Of a DNA stretch of 64,000 bases, positions 1-13,726 are shown piece after piece. The notes under the pieces are model-generated. The model worked only from the letters and a program-made list of their open reading frames with translations, was not told where the DNA came from and ran no database searches. Position 1 is the first letter of the stretch; each line of letters begins with the position of its first letter. This stretch comes from Pseudomonadota bacterium. Lineage in GTDB: Bacteria; Pseudomonadota; Alphaproteobacteria; Rhodospirillales; Magnetospirillaceae. The stretch spans positions 1-64,000 of the forward strand of contig JAJZUL010000002.1 of the NCBI GenBank assembly GCA_021848545.1, in the 5' to 3' direction. A program made the position numbers and the translations under genes.

Positions 1-103
1 CCTCGGAGCGCAAGCGAGGATAGCCAAGGGCGCGGACGCGCCCGCCCGGCGATTGAGGGAAATATACATAATGCAGGGGAAGCGGGTTCACCCGATTCCC
101 CTG
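1..103 (+). repeat. Dispersed palindromic repeat, copy 1 (REP-like)
   Basis: The first 103 bases contain two clear hairpins. The first has 7-bp arms at 28-34 and 37-43 around a GA loop. The second has 14-bp arms at 74-87 and 90-103, with one mismatch, around a TC centre. Nearly the same sequence returns inverted at 20796-20890, and a relative occurs as a 60-bp tandem at 12934-13053. The copy may begin before the window. It lies upstream of, and in the same direction as, the next gene. No coding potential is evident. Confidence 0.75.
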
Positions 104-183
104 GCCGCAACCCCGCCGAGGCTAGGAATCGGCGAGCCGATGACGCAAGATAGCGGGATTCCGACCTTGCGGAGTCATGACCC

Positions 184-687
184 TTGCAGAACCAATCCGT
201 TTCGTCCGCTTCGCCCCGCGAAGTGGTGGGCACCTTTTCCGACCGCGCCCTGTTTCAGGCGGCCGTCGAATCCCTGTTGCGCGCCGGCTTCGCCCGGAGC
301 GATCTGTCGATCCTGTCCTCTCATACGTCGCTGGACGCCAGCGGACCGGAAGGAAAGCGCTGGCGCGACGTCCTGACCGCCTTGGTGGGAGAGTTCAAAT
401 ACGAGGGTCCATTGGTGGCGGCCGGCCTGATCGCCGTCGCCGCCGGGCCGGTGGGCGCGGCCATCGCCGCCCTGATCGCCGCCGGTGTCGGCGGCGTCGC
501 GGTCAAGGAACTGCTCGACGAGGTCACCGCCCTGCCCGATTCGGAAGGTTTCTCCCGGGCCCTGGCCGCGGGCAGCATCATCCTGTGGGTGGCCGCCGGC
601 GACGAGCGCCGCGAGGCCGCCGCCATGAATGCGCTGGTGGATGCCGGCGCGGCCAATGTCCATGTTTTCCAGCGACCAACCGCTTGA
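184..687 (+). CDS. Small protein with central hydrophobic Gly/Ala segment
   Basis: A 167-residue protein I cannot name with confidence. Residues 1-75 are soluble, with a pattern (FSDRALFQAAVESLLRAGF) that recalls the N-terminal fold of general-stress/DUF1269-type proteins. Residues 76-108 are a continuous Gly/Ala/Val-rich hydrophobic stretch that could be a membrane hairpin or glycine zipper. The C-terminal part (AAMNALVDAGAANVHVF) looks like a small alpha/beta unit. The start is a TTG at 184, with GGAG nine bases upstream at 171-174. The overlapping ATG at 177 opens an arginine-rich shadow frame and is rejected. It ends 22 bp before maeB, so the two may be co-transcribed. Function unknown. 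Confidence 0.6.
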   Translation: MQNQSVSSASPREVVGTFSDRALFQAAVESLLRAGFARSDLSILSSHTSLDASGPEGKRWRDVLTALVGEFKYEGPLVAAGLIAVAAGPVGAAIAALIAAGVGGVAVKELLDEVTALPDSEGFSRALAAGSIILWVAAGDERREAAAMNALVDAGAANVHVFQRPTA

Positions 688-709
688 GACCCTGTTCTGA
701 AAGGACAGA

Positions 710-3034
710 ATGACGGCATCCGCCCCCGATCACGCCGCCGCCCCGCCTTCGCCGGACGATAGCGCCGAGGCGCGGGAACACGCCACGCTTGAACGCGAGG
801 CCCTGGCCCTTCACGCCTCGGGCCGACCGGGAAAACTTGAAATCGTCGCCACCAAGCCGCTGACCACTCAGCGGGATCTGGCGCTCGCCTATTCGCCGGG
901 CGTGGCCTTTCCCTGTCTGGCGATCGCCGACAATCCCGATCTCGCCTTCGATTACACCGCGCGCGGCAATCTGGTCGCCGTCATCTCCAACGGCACCGCC
1001 GTGCTGGGTCTGGGCAATCTCGGCGCTTTGGCCGGAAAGCCGGTGATGGAGGGCAAGGCGGTCCTGTTCAAACGCTTCGCCGACGTGGACGCCATCGATC
1101 TTGAAGTCGACGCCCACGAGGTGGACGACGTGGTCAATGCCGTGCGCTTCCTCGGCCCCAGTTTCGGCGGCATCAACCTCGAAGACATCAAGGCGCCCGA
1201 CTGTTTCATCATCGAACAGCGTTTGCGCGAAGTGATGGACATCCCGGTCTTTCACGACGATCAGCACGGCACCGCCATCATCGCCGCCGCCGGCCTGATC
1301 AACGCCGCCGCGCTGACCGGCCGCGATCTGGCGAAGATCAGGGTGGTGGTCAACGGAGCCGGCGCCGCCGGCATCGCCTGCACCGAACTGATCAAGGCCA
1401 TGGGCGTTCCCCACGGCAACGTCATCCTGTGCGACACCAAGGGCACCGTCTGGCAGGGACGCCCCGAGGGCATGAACCAGTGGAAATCGGCCCATGCCGT
1501 ACCCACCGACGCCCGCACCCTGGCCGAGGCCATGGCCGGCGCCGACGTGTTTCTGGGCCTGTCGGTCAAGGGCGCCGTCACCCCCGCCATGGTCGCCGCC
1601 ATGGCCGAACGGCCCATCATTTTCGCCATGGCCAACCCCGACCCGGAAATCACGCCCGAAGAGGTCCGCGCCGTGCGCCCGGACGCCATCGTCGCCACCG
1701 GGCGGTCGGATTATCCCAACCAGATCAATAACGTCCTGGGCTTTCCCTACATCTTTCGCGGGGCGCTGGATGTGCGGGCGCGCACCATCAACGATGCCAT
1801 GAAGATCGCCGCCGCCCACGCTTTGGCCCGGCTGGCCCGCGAGGACGTCCCCGACGAAGTCGATGCCGCCTATGCCGGACGGCGTTTGCGTTACGGCGCC
1901 GACTATATCATTCCGGTTCCGTTCGATCCCCGGCTGATCGCGGCGATTCCGCCGGCCGTCGCCCAGGCGGCGATGAATAGCGGCGTGGCGCGCCGGCCCA
2001 TCGCCGATCTGGAGTCCTATCGCCGGCAATTGTCGGCGCGCCTGGACCCCACCGCCGCCAGTCTTCAGGCCATCGCCGAGACGGTGCGGGCCAATCCGCG
2101 CCGGGTGGTGTTCGCCGAGGGCGAGGAGGAGAAATCGATTCGGGCGGCGCTGGCCTTCCGCAATGCCGGGTACGGCACGCCGATCCTGATCGGCCGCGAG
2201 CAGCGCATCAACGACACCATCGCCGCTTTGCATCTGCCCGGCGCGGAAACATTGGAAATCGTCAACGCCAGACTGTCGGACAAACGCGACCGCTATACCG
2301 ACATCCTGTACCGCCGGCTGCAGCGGCGGGGCCTGCTGGTGCGCGACGTCCAGCGTCTGGTCAATCAGGAACGCAATATCTGGGGCGCACTGATGGTCAC
2401 CGATGGCGCCGCCGACGCCATGGTCACCGGTCTGACCCGCACCTACCGCCAGGCGTTCGACGAGATCACCCGGGTGATCGATCCCGTGCCCGGTCACCTG
2501 GCTTTCGGCCTGACCCTGCTGGTGGCGCGGGGGCGCACCGTGTTTCTGGCCGACACCTCCGTCAATGAAAGCCCGTCGCCGGAACAATTGGCCGACATCG
2601 CCAGTTTGAGCGCCGCCAAGGCCCGGCGGATGGGCCACGAGCCGCGAGTGGCGCTGCTGGGTTTTTCGACCTTCGGCAACCCGCCGTCCCAGGCCTGCGA
2701 ACGATTGCGCGAAGCGGTGGCCATCCTCGAAGCGCGGAACGTCGATTTCGAATTCGACGGGGAAATGGCCGCCGACGTCGCGCTGGACGCCGATTTGCTG
2801 GCCCATTACCCCTTCTGCCGCCTGTCGGGGCCGGCCAACGTGCTGGTGATGCCCGATCTCCACGCCGCCAATATCGGATGGAAACTGATGCGCAAACTGG
2901 GCGGCGGCACCGTCATCGGGCCACTGTTGATGGGGCTGGCCAAACCGATCCAGATCACGGCCATGGACGCCACGGTCAACGACATCGTCAACATGGCGGT
3001 GCTGGCCTGTTACGACACGGTGGGCGGAGAATAA
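710..3034 (+). CDS. maeB: NADP-dependent malic enzyme with C-terminal phosphotransacetylase-like domain
   Basis: A 774-residue MaeB-type malic enzyme, which oxidatively decarboxylates malate to pyruvate with NADP in the cytoplasm. The malic domain carries YSPGVA near residue 61 and the metal-site segment FHDDQHGTA near residue 181. The nucleotide-binding loop [11 protein letters not shown] follows near 214. From about residue 440 to the end is a Pta-like domain ([16 protein letters not shown]). In the family this domain is usually non-catalytic and responds to acetyl-CoA; that is family knowledge, not visible here. Length fits the two-domain form. An AAAGGA ribosome site precedes the ATG. phoR follows after 4 bp. 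Confidence 0.95.
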   Translation: MTASAPDHAAAPPSPDDSAEAREHATLEREALALHASGRPGKLEIVATKPLTTQRDLALAYSPGVAFPCLAIADNPDLAFDYTARGNLVAVISNGTAVLGLGNLGALAGKPVMEGKAVLFKRFADVDAIDLEVDAHEVDDVVNAVRFLGPSFGGINLEDIKAPDCFIIEQRLREVMDIPVFHDDQHGTAIIAAAGLINAAALTGRDLAKIRVVVNGAGAAGIACTELIKAMGVPHGNVILCDTKGTVWQGRPEGMNQWKSAHAVPTDARTLAEAMAGADVFLGLSVKGAVTPAMVAAMAERPIIFAMANPDPEITPEEVRAVRPDAIVATGRSDYPNQINNVLGFPYIFRGALDVRARTINDAMKIAAAHALARLAREDVPDEVDAAYAGRRLRYGADYIIPVPFDPRLIAAIPPAVAQAAMNSGVARRPIADLESYRRQLSARLDPTAASLQAIAETVRANPRRVVFAEGEEEKSIRAALAFRNAGYGTPILIGREQRINDTIAALHLPGAETLEIVNARLSDKRDRYTDILYRRLQRRGLLVRDVQRLVNQERNIWGALMVTDGAADAMVTGLTRTYRQAFDEITRVIDPVPGHLAFGLTLLVARGRTVFLADTSVNESPSPEQLADIASLSAAKARRMGHEPRVALLGFSTFGNPPSQACERLREAVAILEARNVDFEFDGEMAADVALDADLLAHYPFCRLSGPANVLVMPDLHAANIGWKLMRKLGGGTVIGPLLMGLAKPIQITAMDATVNDIVNMAVLACYDTVGGE

Positions 3035-3038
3035 GGAA

Positions 3039-4445
<1,407 letters not shown>

Positions 4446-4476
4446 TCGTCACAATTCGGCGCTCGATCGCGCTCTT

Positions 4477-4641
4477 TAGCCCGATCTATTCATGGGGCCG
4501 CGAGGTGATGGCGCAGGGGTTTGATTTGGATGGGATTTTTCGCGGACGCCGCCAATACTGGAGTATTGGCCAGGCCGCAAAAAGCCCAGGCGGATCAAAG
4601 ACCAAGCCAGCGCCCGCCGGAACCGTGAATAGATCGGGTTA
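4477..4641. repeat. 165-bp imperfect palindromic element
   Basis: The 347-bp gap between phoR and phoU holds a long imperfect inverted repeat. The outer arms CCGATCTATTCA (4481-4492) and TGAATAGATCGG (4626-4637) match perfectly. Similarity persists inward: TTTGAT against ATCAAA, and TTTTTCGCGG against a CCGCAAAAAG segment. The centre at 4551-4570 is a 9-bp-arm palindrome around GG. I see no transposase and no target-site duplication. A separate 9-bp hairpin lies at 4732-4757, just before phoU. It could be a small non-autonomous element or a large processed RNA hairpin. Confidence 0.75.
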
Positions 4642-4792
4642 GCATCGGCGTGTCGGAAAATTTGTCAGCTTATTTGATTTTTCACTTGTCCAGACCGATG
4701 ATGACGCGCTTCCACCCGGTTGGCGGCCTTGGAGCGCGATGGCATTGGATCGCGCTCTCGTTAGTTGAGCAAGAGGCGGAGGTTCCAGGACT

Positions 4793-5512
4793 ATGGCCGA
4801 CCAGCATATCTTCAAACTCTATGACGACGAGCTGAAGAAACTCGACGATACCCTATCCCGCATGGGCGGGATGGCCGAATCCCAACTGACCGGGGCGATG
4901 AAGGCCCTGGCCGAACGCGACAGCGAACTGGCCGCTCGTGTGGTCAGCGGCGACGAGCAGATCGACCGCTGCGAACATTTCGTCAACGAACAATCGGTGC
5001 GGCTTCTGGCGTTACGCGCGCCCGTCGCCAACGATCTGCGTCTGGTGATCACCGGCCTGAAGGTCGCGGGCGACATCGAACGCATCGGCGACCATGCGGC
5101 CAATTGTGCCAAGCGGACCCTGGTGCTCAACCAAATGGCGCCGGTGGCCCTGACGGGCACGCTGGTGCGGTTGGGCCGGGTCGTCGATGAGCAATTGCGC
5201 AAAAGCCTGGACAGTTACCTCAACCACGATGCCGAGAGCGCCTTGGCGGTCCGGGATCGCGACCGCGAGGTCGACGACCTTTATTCCAGCCTGTTCCGGG
5301 AAATCCTCACCTATATGATGGAAGATCCGCGCACCATCACCGCCTGTTCCCATCTGATGTTCATCGCCAAGAACATCGAACGGATCGGCGATCACGCCAC
5401 CAATATCGCGGAAATGACCTATTTCCTGGTCACCGGCCAGGCGATCGAAGACAAACGTCCCAAGCACGACCTGTCCAGTTTCGAGGGCGGCGAGCCGCTC
5501 ATCGACGGCTGA
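4793..5512 (+). CDS. phoU: Phosphate signalling regulator PhoU
   Basis: A 239-residue PhoU, made of two repeated three-helix bundles (about residues 15-105 and 118-210). Each carries the family pattern of acidic/His residues: DIERIGDHAANCAKR and NIERIGDHATNIAEM. PhoU couples the PstSCAB transporter to PhoR and dampens the Pho response when phosphate is plentiful. Its partner phoR is 347 bp upstream, but the pst genes usually found between or beside them are missing. The ATG at 4793 has a GGA-containing site a few bases upstream. A hairpin at 4732-4757 sits in the leader. Confidence 0.95.
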   Translation: MADQHIFKLYDDELKKLDDTLSRMGGMAESQLTGAMKALAERDSELAARVVSGDEQIDRCEHFVNEQSVRLLALRAPVANDLRLVITGLKVAGDIERIGDHAANCAKRTLVLNQMAPVALTGTLVRLGRVVDEQLRKSLDSYLNHDAESALAVRDRDREVDDLYSSLFREILTYMMEDPRTITACSHLMFIAKNIERIGDHATNIAEMTYFLVTGQAIEDKRPKHDLSSFEGGEPLIDG

Positions 5513-5558
5513 TCGGGATCGGTCCCCGCGAGGGCGATGACATCGATACCATCGGGGG

Positions 5559-5591
5559 GATGGATGCCGGCCTTCGGCCTTGTCCCATCCA

Positions 5592-5593
<2 letters not shown>
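5559..5593. terminator. Hairpin between convergent phoU and ald
   Basis: The 8-bp arms GATGGATG (5559-5566) and CATCCATC (5586-5593) enclose a GGCC-TTC-GGCC mini-hairpin. It lies in the 79-bp gap between two convergent genes and touches the ald stop codon. No clear T-run follows, so it may work as a bidirectional or processing structure. Confidence 0.45.
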
Positions 5594-6713
<1,120 letters not shown>

Positions 6714-6755
6714 GGTGCCTGCCCCGATGATTGTCGGGACATGCTACCTGGGATT

Positions 6756-8098
6756 CTACGCGCCCGCACCGATTTCGCCCGCCGCCGGGTCGGCGCGGGT
6801 GATATAGCGCAGCAGAATCAGGGCCGGCAGGGTGACGACGGTGGTCAGGAAAAAGAAATCGACCCAGCCCATGGCATCGGCCAGTGCCCCGCCCACCGAG
6901 GCGAACAGGGTGCGCCCCAGGGCGGCCACCGACGATAACAGGGCGTATTGGGTCGCCGTATAACGGACATTGCACAGGTTGGACAGATAGGCGACCAGCG
7001 CCGAACCGGCCATGCCGCCGGTGATGTTTTCGGCGAAGACGCACAGGGCCAGGGCGCGGATGTCGTGGCCGGCCACCGCCTGAACCACATAGAAAAGATT
7101 GCCCGCCGATTGCAGAAGGCCGAACAGCAGCAGGGCCCGGATGTCGCCCAACCGATTGACCAGGGCCCCGCCGATAAGGCCGCCGGCCACGGTGGCGCCG
7201 AAACCGAACACCTTGCTGACGGTGGCGATCTGATCGAGGCTGAAGCCGAGATCGATGTAAAGGGGATTGGCCATGCTGCCGGCCATCGCCTCGCCGACCT
7301 TATAGCCGATGATGAAGGTCAGGATCAGCGCCCAGCGCCGTCTGGCCATGAAATCGGCGAAAGGACAAACCACCGCGCCGTAAAGCCAGGCCAGGATTTC
7401 CGCCCGCCGCCCGGTGAGATGGGGGCGGCTTTCCAGAAATTGCCGGGCCCGGCCCTCGCGCTCGGCCGTCGCCGCGCTGGTGGCGGCGACGGGCTCGGGC
7501 CGCAGCAGGAATACCGCCATGCCCACCACCAGCAGGCCGGCCATGGTGGCGTAGGCCGCGAACCAGCTGACGGCCGAGGCGATAAACATCGCCCCCGCCC
7601 CCGACGCCAACATGGCGATGCGATAGCCGGTCTGCACCGCGCCGGCTCCCGGCCCCTGCAAATCCGAGGTCAGGATTTCCACCCGATAGGCGTCGATGAC
7701 GATATCCTGGCTGGCTGACAGGAACGCCACCGTCAGCGCCAGGATGGCGGTGGCGCCGATATCCTTCACCGGATCGCACGAGCCCAGCGCCAGGATGGCG
7801 CCGATCAGCAGGATCTGGATGGTCACCCCCCAGCTCCGCCGCCGTCCCAGGCGCTGCGTGATCACCGGCAGATGCAGGCGGTCGATCAGGGGCGACCAGA
7901 CGAATTTAAGCGAATAGGGCAGCCCCACCAGGGCGAACAGGCCGATGGCGGTACGGCTCAGCCCCTGGATGGTGAGCCAGGCCGACAGGGTGGAAAAGGT
8001 CAGCAGCAGCGGCAATCCGCTGGAAAAACCGAGGGCGGCGACGGCGAGAACCCGGCGGTCCAGATAGGTCCGCCATCCCCTGGGCGCCGCCCCCGTCA

Positions 8099-8102
<4 letters not shown>
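6756..8102 (-). CDS. AmpG-family MFS permease
   Basis: A 448-residue integral membrane protein of the major facilitator superfamily, AmpG/PAT branch. It has about 12 hydrophobic helices, and the N-terminus LAVAALGFSSGLPLLLTFSTL with LPYSLKFVWSPLIDR is typical of AmpG. AmpG imports anhydro-muropeptides released from the cell wall for recycling; eukaryotic relatives carry acetyl-CoA, so the substrate here is inferred. Its ATG overlaps the typA stop as ATGA, implying translational coupling. No ampR or beta-lactamase gene is nearby. Confidence 0.82.
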
Positions 8103-9922
<1,820 letters not shown>

Positions 9923-9951
9923 GACTCAATTCAGTTCGAGGTCGAAAGATT

Positions 9952-10950
9952 TCAGGAAACGCCCAGCATGTCGCGGACGAGATCGAGAAGCGGGCGTTCC
10001 GGTCGCGCTCCCATATGGGAGATCACCTCGGTCGCGGCGATGCCCCCCATCAGGGCGCATTCGGCCGGACCCAGATCGCCGGCCAGCCCGGCCAGAAAGC
10101 CGGCGGCGTAAAGATCGCCGGCGCCGGTGGTGTCCACCACCACCGCGTCCGGGTCGGCGGCCACCGCCACCGTTTGCGAGCCGGCCACCACCACCGAGCC
10201 GCGATCGCCGCGGGTGATGGCGGCGACCCGGCAATGATCGCGCACGGCGCCGAGGGCGGAATCGAAATCGGCGGTGCGGTAGAGCGCGGTCAATTCCGCC
10301 TCGTTGGCGAACAGGATATCGACGTGACCTTGCACCAATTCAAGGAACGCCTCGCGATGGCGATCGACGCAGAACGGATCGGACAGGGACAGCGCCACCA
10401 GCCGCCCGGCCTGATGGGCGGCGGCCGCGGCCTTGAGAAAGGCGCGCTGGGCCAGGGGCGGATCGTACAGATAGCCTTCGAGATAGGTGATGGCCGACTG
10501 GGCGACGATCTCGTCGTCCACGTCGTCGGGCCCGAATTCGACGCAGGCGCCAAGATAGGTCAGCATGGTCCGCTGGGCGTCGGGCGTGACCAGAACGAAG
10601 CAGCGCGCCGTCGGCGGGCCGGACAAGGCGGCGGGCGTTTCGAAGGCGACGCCGGAATTACGGATGTCGTGGCGGAACACGCCCCCCAACTGGTCGTCGC
10701 ACACCTTGCCGAGATAGGCGGCACGCCGCCCCAACTGGGCCACGCCGACCACCGTATTGGCCGCCGATCCGCCGGAACATTCGATGGCGGGCGGCAAACG
10801 ACGATAAATGCGGTCGGCCTCGCCGGCGTCGATCAGGGTCATCACCCCTTTGACGACGCCCAGATCGGCCAGCAGGGAATCGTCGGCATGGACCATCACA
10901 TCGACGATCGCGTTGCCGATGCCGGCGACGTGGTAGCGTGGTTCGTTCAT
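9952..10950 (-). CDS. PfkB-family sugar/adenosine kinase
   Basis: A 332-residue PfkB carbohydrate kinase most like bacterial adenosine kinases. The N-terminus [13 protein letters not shown] and the substrate-loop [15 protein letters not shown] are typical. The C-terminal signature [16 protein letters not shown] contains the catalytic Asp and anion hole. An upstream in-frame extension exists, but I place the start at the ATG at 10950: it has AAGG five bases upstream and fits the family N-terminus. The likely role is nucleoside salvage; the true substrate is not shown by sequence. The divergent EI24 gene starts 170 bp away. Confidence 0.88.
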   Translation of the reverse strand: MNEPRYHVAGIGNAIVDVMVHADDSLLADLGVVKGVMTLIDAGEADRIYRRLPPAIECSGGSAANTVVGVAQLGRRAAYLGKVCDDQLGGVFRHDIRNSGVAFETPAALSGPPTARCFVLVTPDAQRTMLTYLGACVEFGPDDVDDEIVAQSAITYLEGYLYDPPLAQRAFLKAAAAAHQAGRLVALSLSDPFCVDRHREAFLELVQGHVDILFANEAELTALYRTADFDSALGAVRDHCRVAAITRGDRGSVVVAGSQTVAVAADPDAVVVDTTGAGDLYAAGFLAGLAGDLGPAECALMGGIAATEVISHMGARPERPLLDLVRDMLGVS

Positions 10951-11119
10951 GACCTTGACCGGATGCATCTCGTCAAACGTGTGTCCCGGCGGCTTCGACC
11001 CGGGCAGACATCGCGGCGGGAGTATAGCGGCCATGCCCTGCCGCACAATGTTAAACTGTGTCGGTGGAAGAGACGCGCCCCTTTGCCCGGCGCGCGGAGC
11101 GTGCTTCAATGGCGCCGCC

Positions 11120-11800
11120 ATGATCAAAGCCCTGTTCAAAGCCTTCGCCCAATTGTCCGATCCGCGCCTGCGGGGCGTGGTGCTGTTCGGCATTTTCGGC
11201 GCGGCGGCGGCCTATGTGGCGCTGGTGGCTTTGGCCTGGTGGGCGGTATCCCATGTCCATTGGTTCCAGGCCGCCTGGGCCAACACCGCCAGCGATGTGG
11301 TCGTCACCCTGCTGGCCCTGCTGCTGCCCCTGCCCTTTTTCCCGGCCCTGGCGACCTCGGTGGCGAGCGTCCGCCTGGAAACGGTGGCCGAGGCGGTGGA
11401 CCGGCTTCACTATCCCGGCGACGGCCCGGCCCGGCCTCAAGGGTGGACGGAATTGCTGGTCGTCAGCCTGCGCTTCCTGGCGGCGACGGTGGTGGTCAAT
11501 CTGATTTCGCTGCCCTTCTACGTGATGTTCATGGTGAGCGGGCTCACCATCCCGGTCGCCGTTCTGGTCAACGGTTACCTGCTCGGTCGTGAATATTTTG
11601 AAGTCGTAGCGTTTCGCCGGATGGCGCCGGAGGAGGCCCGACGCCTGTTTCGCGCCCATCGCGGCCGGTGGTGGGTGGCCGGCGCGATCATCTATGTCGT
11701 CTTCAGCGTGCCCGTCCTCAATCTGGCGGGGCCGGTGATCGCCACGGCCTTCATGCTCCACTTGCTGCGAATATTGCAGCCTCATGACGAACCGTTATAA
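11120..11800 (+). CDS. EI24/CysZ-like membrane protein
   Basis: A 226-residue protein with about four strong hydrophobic segments. One is at residues 22-50 (VLFGIFGAAAAYVALVALAWW), another at 65-85 (VVVTLLALLLPLPFFPALATS). A third spans about 115-145 and a fourth about 195-218. The segment GYLLGREYFEVVAFRR, followed by a cytoplasmic RRLFRAHRGRWW, is typical of EI24-domain proteins, the family of the sulfate transporter CysZ. No cys genes are near, so sulfate transport is not supported. The start at 11120 drops a non-conserved extension. Confidence 0.8.
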   Translation: MIKALFKAFAQLSDPRLRGVVLFGIFGAAAAYVALVALAWWAVSHVHWFQAAWANTASDVVVTLLALLLPLPFFPALATSVASVRLETVAEAVDRLHYPGDGPARPQGWTELLVVSLRFLAATVVVNLISLPFYVMFMVSGLTIPVAVLVNGYLLGREYFEVVAFRRMAPEEARRLFRAHRGRWWVAGAIIYVVFSVPVLNLAGPVIATAFMLHLLRILQPHDEPL

Positions 11801-11870
11801 TTTCGGCCAACCCGGCCGACAGGGCCCGATCCCGCCACGATTGCCGACTTCGTAAACAGGGGACGTTTTC

Positions 11871-12299
11871 ATGAGGGGCCTCAGGTCCTTACGCTCACCG
11901 ATCATTCTTACCGCCATTCTGGGCCTTGCCGCCTGCGCCGCGCCGCCGGAACCGGCCGTTGTATCGCCGCCCGCACACGCCGCCCGGTCGGGTGTCAATC
12001 CGATGCTGCCGCCCTCCCAAAAACGCTCCGAGGTCGCCGGCGGCCCGTCCCGGCTCAAGGGGATGAACACGGCGCAGGTTCGCGCTTTGTTGGGAAATCC
12101 CAATTTTCGCCGCCGCGACGCCCCCGCCGAAATCTGGGAATATCGCGGTCACGCCTGCACCCTCGACCTGTTCCTTTACGACCACCCGACCGGCCGCACC
12201 GTCGACGCCTACACGGTGCGCAGCGCCCGGCCCATCGCCGCCGACGCCTGCCTGAACGATCTGGTGAACATGGCCGGAAAGGGGCCCGGCGGTCCGTAA
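11871..12299 (+). CDS. Small lipoprotein with OmlA/SmpA-like region
   Basis: A 142-residue predicted lipoprotein. The N-terminus RSLRSPIILTAILGLAAC is a lipoprotein signal, with a LAAC lipobox and the acylated Cys at about residue 22. A Pro/Ala-rich linker follows. From about residue 62, LKGMNTAQVRALLGNPNFRR...EIWEYRG resembles the two-helix start and first strand of OmlA/BamE-type domains. Two further cysteines (HACTLDLF, DACLNDL) may form a disulfide in the periplasm. The product is probably anchored in the outer membrane. Its specific role is unknown, and it converges with the nitroreductase gene. Confidence 0.75.
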   Translation: MRGLRSLRSPIILTAILGLAACAAPPEPAVVSPPAHAARSGVNPMLPPSQKRSEVAGGPSRLKGMNTAQVRALLGNPNFRRRDAPAEIWEYRGHACTLDLFLYDHPTGRTVDAYTVRSARPIAADACLNDLVNMAGKGPGGP

Positions 12300-12318
12300 C
12301 CGGAGCCCGCTTCGGCGA

Positions 12319-12909
12319 TCAGTCGATCCGGCAGCTTTCGGAAAAGTCGGGACGCGGGCCGCGGGGGAACAGGACGGACGCGTCGCCATAGCCGATATTG
12401 AGCAGGAAATTGGAACGGATGCGGGTGCCGGCGAAAAAGGCGGCATCGACCTTGGCGTTGTCGAACCCGCTCATCGGCCCGCAATCCAGTCCCAGCGCCC
12501 GGCAGGCGAGGATGAAGTAACCGCCCTGGAGCGTGCCGTTGCGGAAGGCGGTGCTTTCGATCAGGGATTCGTTGCCGACGAACCAGGACCGCGCGTCGGT
12601 ATGGGGAAACAGGCGCGGCAGGTCTTCATAGAAATCGAGATCGTGAGCGACGATGGCGGTGACCGGCGCCGACATGGTCTTGTCGACATTGCCGTCGATC
12701 AGGGCCGGGCGCAGCTTGTCCTTCGCCGCCTGGCTTTTGGCGAAAACGATCCGCACCGGCTGACAATTGGCCGAGGTCGGCCCCATCCGGGTCAGCTCCC
12801 AGGCACGGTGAAGCAGCGCGTCGGGCACCGGCTTGGGGGTCCAACTGAAATGGCTGCGCGCCTCGCGAAACAACAGATCAAGCGCCCGATCATCGAGTAT
12901 GGTTGTCAT
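12319..12909 (-). CDS. Nitroreductase-family protein, RutE/malonic semialdehyde reductase-like
   Basis: A 196-residue FMN-dependent nitroreductase-fold protein. [17 protein letters not shown] is the FMN-binding start of the RutE/HadB group. [29 protein letters not shown] is its conserved middle, and LLNIGYG is near the end. RutE reduces malonic semialdehyde in pyrimidine degradation, but no other rut gene is present, so the substrate is uncertain. AAAGGAG lies just before the ATG. The 60-bp tandem repeat sits immediately upstream. Confidence 0.88.
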   Translation of the reverse strand: MTTILDDRALDLLFREARSHFSWTPKPVPDALLHRAWELTRMGPTSANCQPVRIVFAKSQAAKDKLRPALIDGNVDKTMSAPVTAIVAHDLDFYEDLPRLFPHTDARSWFVGNESLIESTAFRNGTLQGGYFILACRALGLDCGPMSGFDNAKVDAAFFAGTRIRSNFLLNIGYGDASVLFPRGPRPDFSESCRID

Positions 12910-12933
12910 ATCGGCTCTCCTTTACGTTTTAGT

Positions 12934-13053
12934 TTCACCCTCGCCGGGCGCGGCCGTCCGGCCGCTTGGCCACTCGCTCAATGCTCGTATAAGTTCGCCC
13001 TCGCCGGGCGCGGCCGTCCGGCCGCTTGGCCACTCGCTCAATGCTCGTATAAG
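12934..13053 (-). repeat. Two tandem 60-bp repeats, related to the dispersed palindromic repeat
   Basis: Two copies, 60 bp apart and identical over at least 56 bp (12938-12993 and 12998-13053). Each holds a 7-bp stem with a two-base loop (12950-12956/12959-12965 and 13010-13016/13019-13025). On the minus strand the sequence aligns with the repeats at 1-103 and 20796-20890: AGCGAG, GCCAAG, GGACG and CGCCCGGC are shared, while the stem sequence differs by paired changes. It occupies most of the nth-rutE gap. Confidence 0.85.
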
Positions 13054-13072
13054 AGCGTGATTGAACTTCGTT

Positions 13073-13717
13073 TCATCCCGCTCTGGCGGGGGTTTTGTCG
13101 GGATAGGCGCAGAGATCGCGCACGATACACCGGGGACAGTCCGGTTTTCGCGCCTTGCAGACATAGCGCCCATGCAAAATCAGCCAATGGTGGGCGTGCT
13201 GGCGCCAGTGATCGGGCGTCGCCGCCAACAGACCCTGTTCCACCGCCAGCGGCGTCGCGCCCGGCGCCAGACCGGTACGGTTGGCAACCCGGAACAAATG
13301 GGTATCGACGGCGATGGTCGGCTGACCGAAGGCGATGTTCAGCACCACGTTGGCGGTCTTGCGGCCGACGCCGGGCAAAGCCTCCAGCGCTTCGCGGTCC
13401 GCCGGCACCTGGCCGCCATGGCGTTCGATCAACAGACGCGACAAGGCGATGACGTTCTTGGCCTTGGTCTTGAACAGGCCGATGGTGCGGATGGCGTCCC
13501 TGAGCGCGTCCTCGCCCAGCGTCACCATCTGTTCGGGCGTGGTGACGCGGGCGAACAGGGGTCCGGTCGCCTTGTTGACGCCGACATCGGTAGCCTGGGC
13601 CGAAAGGACCACCGCCACCAGCAGGGTATAGGGATTGACGTAATTCAGCTCGCCCTTGGGATGCGGATCGGCCCGGGAAAAGCGGGCGTAGAAATCTTCG
13701 ATATCGGCCGGTTTCAT
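13073..13717 (-). CDS. nth: Endonuclease III
   Basis: A 214-residue DNA glycosylase/AP lyase that removes oxidised pyrimidines. The helix-hairpin-helix LPGVGRKTANVVLNIAFG contains the catalytic Lys at about residue 121. The catalytic Asp is in VDTHLFRVANR. The C-terminal iron-sulfur loop has the spacing CX6CX2CX5C (CKARKPDCPRCIVRDLC), which binds a 4Fe-4S cluster. Length matches E. coli Nth. The ATG overlaps, as ATGA, a stop in the second frame of the upstream DUF1848 gene. Confidence 0.97.
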   Translation of the reverse strand: MKPADIEDFYARFSRADPHPKGELNYVNPYTLLVAVVLSAQATDVGVNKATGPLFARVTTPEQMVTLGEDALRDAIRTIGLFKTKAKNVIALSRLLIERHGGQVPADREALEALPGVGRKTANVVLNIAFGQPTIAVDTHLFRVANRTGLAPGATPLAVEQGLLAATPDHWRQHAHHWLILHGRYVCKARKPDCPRCIVRDLCAYPDKTPARAG

Positions 13718-13726
13718 AGGGATCGC

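Noticed and set aside
177-713. 178-residue Arg-rich ORF from ATG 177
   Set aside because: Overlaps the frame with a better ribosome site; composition is that of a GC shadow.
4650-4835. 61-residue ORF after the palindrome, before phoU
   Set aside because: It overlaps the phoU start in another frame; no ribosome site or domain.
10951-11193. Longer PfkB start
   Set aside because: The extension is unlike PfkB N-termini and there is a good ribosome site at 10950.
12922-13173. 83-residue ORF through the tandem repeat
   Set aside because: Its sequence is just the repeat translated twice; no homology or coding signal.
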